Position numbers and translations under genes: made by a program. A stretch of DNA of 64,000 bases, from the NCBI GenBank assembly GCA_029718625.1, contig CM056376.1, forward strand, positions 106,842,363 to 106,906,362. The letters run 5' to 3'. Of this stretch, positions 12,701 to 18,951 are shown in pieces. The first letter of the stretch is position 1. Each line of letters begins with the position of its first letter. Under the pieces are notes generated by a model. The model searched no databases, had not been told where the DNA came from, and saw nothing but the letters and a program-made list of their open reading frames with translations. This DNA comes from Synaphobranchus kaupii (taxonomy: Eukaryota > Chordata > Actinopteri > Anguilliformes > Synaphobranchidae).

Positions 12701-12817
12701 GGTCAGGCTGCAGGGAGGAGACCCGGAGCAAACCTGTCCAAACAGCCCGCCAGCAGAGTCAAAGGCAAAAAGGGCAAACCTCCTTCTCACGCATCGAAGG
12801 CACGCAAAGTCACATGA
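308..12817 (+). CDS. zcchc4: ZCCHC4, rRNA N6-adenosine methyltransferase (5' partial, 10 exons in window)
   Basis: ZCCHC4 places m6A on 28S rRNA and acts in the nucleolus (family knowledge). Spliced codons from ten exons give 397 residues in one frame with a terminal TGA, and they follow the human protein in order: a C2H2 finger (FCQECQ...H...H), the core [14 protein letters not shown], the catalytic DPPF motif followed by GGLVKPLA, the [11 protein letters not shown] strand, a Cys/His-rich block (CSIC...CPIC...HCTQC...HCPVCDHC), one CCHC knuckle with spacing CX2CX4HX4C, and a short basic tail. All ten junctions keep phase and have GT-AG ends. The N-terminal part, including the GRF-type finger expected for the family, lies left of position 1. 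The gene hosts an antisense nested gene, a donor minisatellite and a duplicated repeat block. Identification is firm; the exact left edge of the first visible exon is slightly less certain. Confidence 0.95.
747..786 (+). repeat. C26 homopolymer followed by AC repeat
   Basis: An unbroken run of 26 C residues (747-772) leads into (AC)7. It sits in the zcchc4 intron between the exons at 308 and 1009. Confidence 0.95.
1009..1089 (+). CDS. zcchc4: zcchc4 exon: LHELIKI...LLLDIDFR segment
   Basis: Acceptor acctccag, donor ttcag|gtgtgt. The 81-bp exon keeps split Arg codons at both ends and encodes [11 protein letters not shown] followed by LLLDIDF. The intron after it (1090-5576) contains the antisense TRIM-type gene. 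Confidence 0.92.
1624..1629 (-). terminator. Poly(A) signal candidate of TRIM-type gene
   Basis: ATTAAA on the minus strand, about 76 bases past the TAA stop at 1705. Confidence 0.35.
1705..2300 (-). CDS. TRIM-type gene last exon: PRY/SPRY domain
   Basis: On the minus strand the acceptor is tgcctttcag and the stop is TAA at 1705-1707. It encodes [10 protein letters not shown] (PRY), then [40 protein letters not shown] and [10 protein letters not shown]. One uninterrupted 596-bp exon for the whole B30.2 domain is typical of TRIM genes. Confidence 0.92.
1705..4424 (-). CDS. Nested TRIM-type coiled-coil / PRY-SPRY protein, no RING or B-box found
   Basis: Six minus-strand exons within one zcchc4 intron join in phase to 429 residues: 4212-4424, 3731-3826 (96 bp), 3007-3237 (231 bp), 2821-2840, 2470-2603 and 1705-2300. 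The 96 and 231 bp lengths and the phase pattern are typical of TRIM coiled-coil exons. Residues 72-231 form a charged helical coiled coil; residues 232-429 are a PRY/SPRY (B30.2) domain with [34 protein letters not shown] and PVFPAFRFF. It is likely an intracellular, possibly immune-related, ligand-binding protein. The SPRY domain is closest in feel to the TRIM14/TRIM65 group, from memory. I found no Cys/His RING or B-box on the minus strand up to 9 kb. The first exon (from MAEEEKD) is inferred only from phase and the donor ccagg|gtaaag. Translation could instead start at Met 3850, giving 366 residues. Confidence 0.8.
2470..2603 (-). CDS. TRIM-type gene exon 5
   Basis: Acceptor ctattccag, donor ctgctgg|gtaacc. 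It encodes [20 protein letters not shown] then [20 protein letters not shown], the linker between coiled coil and SPRY. An alternative acceptor (gctgtcag, start 2596) breaks the frame with exon 4, so the longer form is preferred. Confidence 0.75.
2821..2840 (-). CDS. TRIM-type gene 20-bp micro-exon 4
   Basis: Acceptor tattgcag, donor ctaag|gtatga; it encodes EYTGHL plus two bases. Many TRIM genes have a tiny exon of about 23 bp here, and the phase (2) fits both neighbours. Confidence 0.7.
3007..3237 (-). CDS. TRIM-type gene exon 3 (231 bp, coiled coil)
   Basis: Acceptor ggctccaag, donor actcag|gtcagt. It encodes [40 protein letters not shown] and [12 protein letters not shown]. The length of exactly 231 bp and phase 0 at both ends match the standard TRIM exon 3. 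Confidence 0.88.
3731..3826 (-). CDS. TRIM-type gene exon 2 (96 bp, coiled coil)
   Basis: Acceptor catctgcag, donor ttatcg|gtgaga. It encodes [20 protein letters not shown] then [12 protein letters not shown], exactly 96 bp as in most TRIM genes. The frame stays open upstream to an ATG at 3850 (MAHLTHLQ), so this exon could also be the first coding exon. Confidence 0.85.
4212..4424 (-). CDS. Candidate first coding exon of TRIM-type gene
   Basis: Open from ATG at 4424 ([20 protein letters not shown]) to a phase-0 donor ccagg|gtaaag; Pro-rich, with no zinc ligands. The placement is inferential: it joins exon 2 in phase, but no homologous N-terminus is known to me. Confidence 0.4.
5577..5649 (+). 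CDS. zcchc4: zcchc4 exon: [21 protein letters not shown]
   Basis: Acceptor tcctcag, donor cgagag|gtaagg. The 73-bp exon completes the split Arg and ends in phase 0. It encodes the [12 protein letters not shown] signature of this methyltransferase. Confidence 0.93.
5755..5905 (+). CDS. zcchc4: zcchc4 exon with catalytic DPPF motif
   Basis: Acceptor cgccccag, donor gtccag|gtgtgt. It encodes [14 protein letters not shown]. The D-P-P-F tetrad is the m6A methyltransferase active-site motif that accepts the adenine amino group (family knowledge). Confidence 0.94.
5993..6222 (+). mobile_element. tRNA-derived SINE, fish type
   Basis: Pol III-like A box (tagtttaatggtta) and B box (gtttgattccc) are followed by a 3' part ending ctggataagagcgtctgcta and a (gtaat)n tail. 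This is the common teleost SINE tail. It lies in a zcchc4 intron; a decayed relative may follow at 6270-6415. Confidence 0.75.
6501..6601 (+). CDS. zcchc4: zcchc4 exon: [11 protein letters not shown]
   Basis: Acceptor ggtgcag, donor tatcag|gtatcc. It completes a split Gly, then encodes [19 protein letters not shown] and MLDYQ, and ends in phase 0. Confidence 0.93.
7101..7222 (+). CDS. zcchc4: zcchc4 exon: [20 protein letters not shown]
   Basis: Acceptor cccttcag, donor tacag|gtgagc. The 122-bp exon encodes the [13 protein letters not shown] segment and ends two bases into an Arg codon. Confidence 0.93.
7844..7919 (+). CDS. zcchc4: zcchc4 exon: first Cys-rich fingers
   Basis: Acceptor ttcacag, donor tccaag|gtaaag. 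It encodes [20 protein letters not shown] and ACTSK: two CXXC pairs of the C-terminal zinc-binding block. Confidence 0.92.
8685..8736 (+). CDS. zcchc4: zcchc4 exon: [17 protein letters not shown]
   Basis: Acceptor ggtttcag, donor aaccct|gtgagt. The 52-bp exon carries further zinc ligands (HCTQC, C) and ends one base into a Ser codon. Confidence 0.91.
9114..9255 (+). CDS. zcchc4: zcchc4 penultimate exon with CCHC knuckle
   Basis: Acceptor ccccccag, donor aacag|gtatgc. It encodes [13 protein letters not shown] and the knuckle [14 protein letters not shown] (CX2CX4HX4C), then NKRREN. The last 16 exon bases plus the donor are the founding unit of the 47-bp minisatellite that follows. The donor used could therefore be any of 21 near-copies, and only the first joins in phase with the last exon without added residues. 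Confidence 0.9.
9240..10222 (+). repeat. 47-bp minisatellite containing the zcchc4 exon end and splice donor
   Basis: The unit holds the last bases of the zcchc4 penultimate exon (acgcagggagaacag), its donor gtatg(c/t), then tctcatacatgtgaacacac and accca. The gcagggag core is at 9243, 9290, 9337 and so on to 10183: twenty steps of exactly 47 bp with no indel, and 21 core copies. Variation is limited to a few sites (c/t after gtatg, a/g in tgaacac, rare others). A CT-rich stretch follows to 10262. Confidence 0.97.
10275..10406 (+). mobile_element. 5' half of a tRNA-like SINE split by the duplicated block
   Basis: It contains a B-box-like ggttcaattcc at 10351. The matching 3' half resumes at 12473, beginning with a second copy of 10354-10406. 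The two halves would rejoin into one SINE. Confidence 0.65.
10354..10406 (+). repeat. 53-bp direct repeat, left copy
   Basis: Identical to 12473-12525: it starts tcaattcccagctgggtgct and ends aggatactggagttg. The two copies bracket duplicated block 1 as a target-site duplication would, but are much longer than usual. Confidence 0.92.
11224..11255. repeat. Perfect 14-bp-arm hairpin
   Basis: Arms gattcggacacagc and gctgtgtccgaatc around a 4-base loop; the same palindrome is at 15019-15050 in block copy 2. The tgtccgaatc arm resembles the head of a dispersed repeat also seen near 14590 and 45040. Confidence 0.85.
11343..12077 (+). pseudogene. CR1/Rex-like LINE reverse transcriptase fragment (copy 1)
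   Basis: Conceptual pieces read [14 protein letters not shown], then [17 protein letters not shown] and the RT active-site motif KFADDTKL, with frameshifts and a stop (ctaaatgaa) between. This is the middle of a non-LTR retrotransposon RT. It is dead and truncated on both sides, its right end interrupted by a MITE. Confidence 0.85.
12078..12249. mobile_element. 172-bp MITE with long terminal inverted repeats (copy 1)
   Basis: The ends tttgtgctgacctata and tataggtcagcacaaa are inverted repeats. Pairing continues through tgtggaagta and gcggagcga-like stretches. It interrupts the LINE fragment and has no coding capacity. Confidence 0.75.
12473..12625 (+). mobile_element. 3' half of the split SINE, starting with the right 53-bp repeat
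   Basis: Bases 12473-12525 repeat 10354-10406. The rest (cttctgtaaaatctccagct onwards) ends in ggtgtctgctaaatggcgta, a typical fish SINE tail. It ends about 75 bp before the last zcchc4 exon. Confidence 0.65.
12700..12817 (+). CDS. zcchc4: zcchc4 last exon: basic tail and stop
   Basis: Acceptor gccatgcag. Joined to the donor at 9255 it reads [18 protein letters not shown], then [18 protein letters not shown] and TGA. The Lys/Arg-rich tail resembles the basic C-terminus of mammalian ZCCHC4 in composition but not residue by residue. Confidence 0.85.
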
Positions 12818-12894
12818 CCTCGCAGCGCTGCAGATCATGCCGAACGCATGTTTGTACATGTATTTGCATTTTGGAAGTACGCAAATTATTTTTT

Positions 12895-12900
12895 ATTAAA
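12895..12900 (+). terminator. zcchc4 poly(A) signal candidate
   Basis: ATTAAA lies about 80 bases after the zcchc4 stop codon. An AATAAA is also present at 13225-13230. Either could direct 3' end formation. Confidence 0.4.
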
Positions 12901-13412
12901 GACCCCCCCCCCCCCCTGTGGATATGTTGTCTTTACTGTCTTTTTTTCATCTCAAATGAAGCGTCAGTATTCAAACAAGCTTCAGTTTATTCATACCGAG
13001 ACATGCCTTTTACTTGGGATATCGGGAACAAATTGTATTTAATTGAAGATGTTTCACGTGAAAGAATTCACTTTGTTATAGTGGAAACTGATAATGTTTG
13101 TTGCTCTATATATATATACCATGTATACATAGTTCTGGTAGCACAGAAACGACATTACGGCCAGTACTGTAAACACTCATTCTGTTGTGTGGGATACGCA
13201 CTACACTGTATAAGCAGGCCATTTAATAAAATGGACCACTCATAAATAGTGATACTAAAACCACAGAAAATAAAATGCCAAATGATAAACTCCTGGCCAT
13301 TAGCAGAACTCCACTTAATACAGCTTCCAAGCAGGTTGATTAAAAAGACACTCGTGTTTGAGTTGTCATAGGGTAGCCAAGGGGTTTTTCCAGTGGTCAC
13401 TCTGGTTTTCGT

Positions 13413-13426
13413 CCACCAGGGGGCAG
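13413..13426 (+). promoter_or_regulatory. CTCF-type motif just 3' of zcchc4
   Basis: ccaccagggggcag is an exact match to the vertebrate CTCF core. It lies between the zcchc4 3' end and duplicated block 2, a plausible boundary position. Occupancy cannot be judged from sequence. Confidence 0.4.
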
Positions 13427-15134
13427 GGTGTCTCATGAATGTGAGACGGTGAAGTCAACTGACATGGCAGTGCAGGTTCCCACGTCCTGGTTTTGTGTGG
13501 TCAGTTTAAAAGGGTATTGTTCATGTTTCTCTCTATGAAAGACCCCAATGGGAGTTTTGTGGCAACCAGTAAGACACTGCTACTGCAAAGCTGTTACCCC
13601 CAGCGATGTCATGTTTGATGGCTGTAAATGATCCAAAATTGCATTCTGAGCACATTTACACGTGTTTGATCTTAAGAGAAGGCACAATGTCAAGAGTTTT
13701 TCCCCTTAATAGCTGGGTTATAGGGCTGTTTTGAGGACTGCATTTTATAATTTTGGTATAGTTGACTGCTAAACATGCTTTAGCCGCAATGTAAAAAAAG
13801 TATAAATAAATAAAAAATACTTGCATCGCTGGCCGTTGAACACATTATTTTGGCAGTCAGGGAAGTCATGTCAGTAATGAGGATATAAAGTTGGTAAACT
13901 CGACTGTCGTTTTTGTTTAGAATCGGTCCCAACGATGAGCGAGGTGCCCTACCCACCAATCTGCTGACCTAAAGTGGTTTTTCGATGTGATTTGTAAGTG
14001 CACCTGGTGCATCATTAAAACAGTCAGTGAGCTGATCCTTCCCTTGAAGCCCCACAAAAAAATCTATTTTTAACTCTATTTTTATGTTTTTCCGATCCGC
14101 TCGCAGCACTGTCTTTTTGCACGGCAAGCTGAAGACCATTCAGTCCTCTGTCCCCCTCCCTTGAGAAGCTATTAAGGGTAGAGGAAGAGTGACTCGGCAG
14201 GAGCGCCAGCCGGCAGCTTGCCTCATCGCCGTTGTCTGCGTTTCGCCTTGTTCGTTTGGGATCGGAGCGTGACGTTTCCATCGCTGCACTCCTCTGGGGG
14301 AGGTGTTAGTAAATGTAGCTGTAGCATTTGTTAAGGCGGGAGGCGTTCAGGACCGAGCCTGTCGCTGTGGCCGAGGTACCGGGAATGGAAAATAAAACTG
14401 CCGCTGAGGTCACTGTGGGCACTGATTGGATCAGGCAGTAACACACACACACACACACACACACCTCACCTCACGGGGAGAAGACAGCAGTCAGGCACTA
14501 TCCCAGGGGACTGCTCATCAGCACCTCCAAAGCACACCTGAATAATTATCTGTGGTCCCAGTCATGCAAACTTCCGCTGATCCTCCAGGGCCGTGTCCGA
14601 ATCAGAGCCCCATCCACTGCGCCGTCTCCACAGTGTGTTGTTTAATGCGCACTGTTTAACTGCGATGTGCCGTACGCGAAAAAATATCCTCGATGCTATT
14701 TTCCAACCGTTCTGTAGAAGTGTCATAAGACGTCCCACCCTTGCACAGCCATGTCACGTGTTGTTCTTGTTGTATTTGAAGGAAAACGTCAGTGAAGCTG
14801 CGCCTTATTTTTTAAAACAAAAAGCTGATGTCATATTTATGCGACCAAAATGTTTGTGTACCTCTTGAAAAGTGTGCTCCCAAATATACTCAGCGAAACC
14901 CCAGAAGTAAGTGTATCATACGGGGGTTTTAAGTATACTATAGAGAAAATTTCACCTACTTAACAACTTTCTTGTCCTGTCTACTCAACAAGCCTACCTA
15001 ATAGTATGGAAGGGTGCTGATTCGGACACAGCCTGCGCTGTGTCCGAATCATAGACCATATAAGGTCTGAATCAACGCCCTTCTATGCTATTGTGCATGC
15101 TAGTCCACAGTCCAGTACACTGGATGAGAACATG

Positions 15135-15872
15135 ATTAAGTCTGTCAGTTTAACCTGCATCACATGTAAAATACTGGAGTCTATCATATTTCTTGAAAAT
15201 AACATCTTAAGAGATATCCAACATGGTTTTCGCAGGGGAAGGTTTTTGGCACCTTTTGGCATTCTTTGAGGAAGCTACCAAGTGTTTTGAACAAGGCTTA
15301 TATTATATACCTAGATTTCCAAAAAACATTTGATAAGGTACCACATGACTCATTATCAAAATGAAGACAGTAGGAAATATAGGAAGCATTTCAGAATGGG
15401 TTCGGAACTGGCTACAGGGTAGAACATAAAGAGGGGATCTTATCTGAGCATGGTACTGTGGGAAGTGGAGTTGGGGCCTCTGCTCTTCCTTGTTTACATA
15501 AATGATCTTGACAGGGACATCAAAATGACATTAGTTAAATTTGCTGATGATACAAAACTGGGAGGTTTAGCTAACAGTTTGGACGCTACTAAATTAATCC
15601 AAGAAGATTTAAACAGAATCCAGAAGTGGGCGGAAACCTGGCAAATGAAATTCAACATAGCTAAATGTAAAATTTAACATGTGGGAAATAAAAACATAAG
15701 GCAAGACTACTTTATGGGAGAATCAAAACTGGAATGTGCTCAATTTGAAAAAGGCTAGGAGTAGCAGTTGATCAAAGCCTTTCAGGTTCAAGGCATTGTG
15801 TTGTAGCAGTAAAAAAGACTAACAGGATGCTGGGATATATAGCCAAAAATATTGAGTATAAATCCAAGGAAG
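15135..15872 (+). pseudogene. CR1/Rex-like LINE reverse transcriptase fragment (copy 2)
   Basis: Same fragment as in copy 1. Here 75 codons are open (15450-15677) with [26 protein letters not shown] and [15 protein letters not shown]. Upstream frameshifts make it non-functional. Confidence 0.87.
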
Positions 15873-16044
15873 TTTGTGCTGACCTATATTCTTTGTGGAA
15901 GTACGGCTGCGGAGCGAACGTGGCCATTGCAACTTGTTGCTCTTCTTTGTTGTTGTAGTCGACCAGTGCCGGCACTACATTCGTAGGTAACGTAAAGTAT
16001 CGCTCCGCCGCCGTACTTCCACAGAGATTATAGGTCAGCACAAA
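15873..16044. mobile_element. 172-bp MITE with long terminal inverted repeats (copy 2)
   Basis: Same element at the same place in block copy 2, differing from copy 1 at a couple of bases (aagtacggc versus aagtatggc; gtaacgta versus gtaacata). It was therefore present before the block duplicated. Confidence 0.75.
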
Positions 16045-16270
16045 GTAAAGGATTCAACGATAGTTTGACTTCAAAAATGATGGTATCAACACTCAAAATA
16101 ACCCTGATAGACTGTCGTCGTATTTTATTTGCTTTGGGTGCACTGTGGAGTGTTTAAGTGCATTTGGTAGTGGATACTACGGTTACCATAGAGTTGCGCT
16201 AGCATTAGCAACGTGTGTATGTCCAAAAGAAGGGACAACATGGAATTAGCTGAAAATGGTTTCCATCAAT

Positions 16271-17589
16271 CAACTACATCATGAGTAAGTCGTAATTGAG
16301 ACATTATGTCCAAAATTCCGAACTATCCCTTTAAGTAGGCAAAATGTTCTCTAAATGTAGTGTACTTAATATTCCCAAATTATATACTTATTTCTGGGTT
16401 TTTGCTTATAATAGTATGGAGGATATTTTTTGCATACTGCATGTCACTAAACAGTATGCAGTAAGCAGTATACAGTAGGCCCATGCTATTACACAGGACG
16501 CTGCAGATAGGGCTCTGATTCAATGCACTTGTATAGGCCTACTATTGAGTATACTAGTTGAGTACACTGGATGAGAAAGTTGTTACAAAGGTACAGAAAA
16601 GTTGTGCAGTTGTACATCACTCTGGATAAGAGTGTCTGCTAAGTGATTGTGATGTAATGTAGTGACTAAAGGGGATGGTTGTTGATTATAACCAAACCCA
16701 AGCTTCAGATGCTACAGGCTACTATGCTACCAATGGGCCAACAAACCTTCCCCTCCTATTTAGTGAACTACACCACAGAAAGAACACTGCATTCTGAATC
16801 ATATACGTAGTTTGGAGCAACTTATTTTTACCACAATGTCCACCAAAGCACTGCCCAGTTGATCAAAGATCAATTAAGTAAATGAAGGGATATGAGGTCA
16901 TTGTTTTGTCATGTTAGTTCATTCATTCAGGTTTTTGGTGTGTTTTTGTCTGGTTATAGAATAGAGTAGAATAGAATGGTTGTATTTTCCAGAGGGAACT
17001 TTGACTGTGGTATCAGTGTAAATATGAAATGAACAGGCTCTGTAGAATGCTTGCAGGACTGATTGATTACACTCAGTTGCATTCTCTGCATCACTAAACA
17101 TATGGAGACATTAGGCTTGGGGTCACTTCCATTCCAATTCACCCAATTCTGGGAAATTAATTGAAAATGAATTATCTAATTGAAAAGTCTTCATAAAACA
17201 ATATGGCCAAAGCCCAAGATATTCTGTATTAGAAAACCTTATAACTAAATACAAACTCACCAACCTTATATTCACCCATAGATTTCAAATCCACAGCAAC
17301 ATGTCCTTATCAGAAGGTGACCCCTGAGTGTTTGAAGCTTATTACAGCTGGTCAACGTTTCAAATGCTAAACAGATGTATCAGAGAAAACCAGCAGTCTG
17401 GCACTCAATGCGATGGAAATTAAAGGGGGGAAACGAGTTATTTTATGAAGCTGCATCCTGTTTTGCACTGTTCTGATGAATATAAGACCTTTTCATGCAC
17501 ATCAAAAACTGTAGGTTGGAGCTATTTAAAAAGGATCATAAATAAAGGATTAAAGAGTGGAGAACAGATGAAAGTCTGAGACCTATCGT
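16271..17589. other. Intergenic stretch with dispersed repeats
   Basis: It holds pieces of the gtccgaatc/tgagtatact dispersed repeat (16340-16570), a fish SINE tail (ctggataagagtgtctgcta, 16610-16665) and AT-rich sequence with caattc/gaattg motifs (17120-17190). No coding region is recognised. Confidence 0.5.
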
Positions 17590-18130
17590 CTGAAAGACCA
17601 GTCGTGGGCGCACGCGATTAGGGGCTCCCGAACAATAGGCGATGTAGCGGCTGGGCGGGGTTTTCACTCAATTTAAACCGGGCCCTCCTGGTGGGAGGCT
17701 GCCATCCTGCTGGCTCTTATGCAGCGTCGACAAGCGGCGATGTCACTCTCTTCCCGGTCGTCCATAAAGCGCGCCCACTGATTCACCAACTCCCCACGCC
17801 CTCCTCTCCGCCCCTCCCGGTTGCTCTTTTTTCACCCTTCAGTTAACGTGGTGATCAGTTAATTATCCGTGCTTCGGAGGCCATTTATGTGAAGACGGCA
17901 ATAAATCGCATTTAGTCTGTGCTATTCTGCTCTCCCTGAAGCGAACGATGCTATCTTGGCCTGAGCGCGGCTCTCACAGTCCGCAAAGCGGTCTGTTTCT
18001 CGTCCGGACTTCTTAATGACTTCCTGATTACAGGAGAGCAGAGAGATAGCCTATGCCGGACATTCGCCCGCAGGGTTCGCAGGATCCGCGGTCGCGGCAT
18101 GGCAGGTTAGCCCGTCGGCTCAGACTCCAA
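17590..18130. promoter_or_regulatory. CpG-rich stretch in the intergenic spacer
   Basis: CpG dinucleotides are dense here (for example gggcgcacgcgatt, gcagcgtcgacaagcggcga, ggatccgcggtcgcggcatg) and scarce on both sides. It includes gggcggggt and ccgcccctccc, which fit Sp1/KLF sites. It may be a promoter of an unrecognised transcript; no coding exon was identified, although atggcag|gttagc at 18100 looks like a start next to a weak donor. Confidence 0.4.
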
Positions 18131-18534
18131 AAGGGCAAAGTGGCGGTTATTTTCCTCTTCTAATGTTTATAGTACAGCCAGACAAGATCTGGTCCGTGGG
18201 GACTGCAACGATCCTGGATTCATGGGCCTCTCAATGTAAGCAACCGGCACATAAATTTGCAGTGGACTTGAGTGAATCCACGACAGCGGCTGCCAGGTTA
18301 GATAAGCCATGTTTGGCATGGGAAGAAAGCCAGGCTCAAGAGTTGCTTACAGCCGACCTTTTTTGAAAGCAGCAAAATGCCAGTCAAATCAGTTTTGCTT
18401 AGTGACCCTTCACAAAAGAACGGTCGTAAAGTGCTTGCAGTCCTCTCCAACACAAGAGGAGTGTCTGCACAAAGTTAAATACTGTTGTAATTAAATTAGC
18501 CAGCTCTCCATGAGCTGTGTGTTAATATTGTAGC

Positions 18535-18905
18535 GAACAGGGTTCAGGCTGGGCTTGAACATTGGATCTTGAGAGGTCGTTGTGCTAACCACTGCGCTAA
18601 AGATTAATTCACCGTTAGCGGAGCAGTTAGGCCGCCCCTTCGCTGGCTGCAGCTATTCCCCCTCGTCCACAGAGCATGCCCACAGGCTTGCACGCCACTC
18701 ACAGGCTGCAGCCGCCATGAGGCACCGCCCGGTCCATCAAGTCCCCGCCTTCACTTCCGACACCAATGCACCAAACAAGGGCTGGGCTCAAACATCGGAT
18801 CTCCCGCAGGGGAGGTTGTTGCGCTAACCACTACGCTAAAGATGACTTCACCGTTAGCAGAGCAGTTAGGCCACCCCATGGCTGGCTGCAACGCTACAAT
18901 ATTAG
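18535..18905 (-). mobile_element. Two related tRNA-like SINE copies
   Basis: Two units share tgctaaccactgcgctaaag, then caccgttagc and gagcagttaggcc, at about 18541-18650 and 18778-18890. On the minus strand they read tagcgcagtggttagca, an A-box-like tRNA head. A C16 run follows at 18919-18934. Confidence 0.6.
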
Positions 18906-18951
18906 CAATGCTAAGGGACCCCCCCCCCCCCCCCATGTGGATGTGTTTTAG

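Larger units (their letters stand above)
12818..13528. other. zcchc4 3' flank
   Basis: Probable 3' UTR with ATTAAA at 12895 and AATAAA at 13225, a C14 run at 12903, a short TA repeat near 13110 and the CTCF-like motif. No other gene is seen. Confidence 0.5.
13529..16270 (+). repeat. Duplicated block, copy 2 (3' of zcchc4)
   Basis: The longer copy, with an extra segment at about 14090-14760 that includes a short AC repeat at 14441-14463. The LINE frame is open here where copy 1 has a stop, so copy 2 may be nearer the source. The flanks do not show the 53-bp repeat that surrounds copy 1. Confidence 0.93.
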
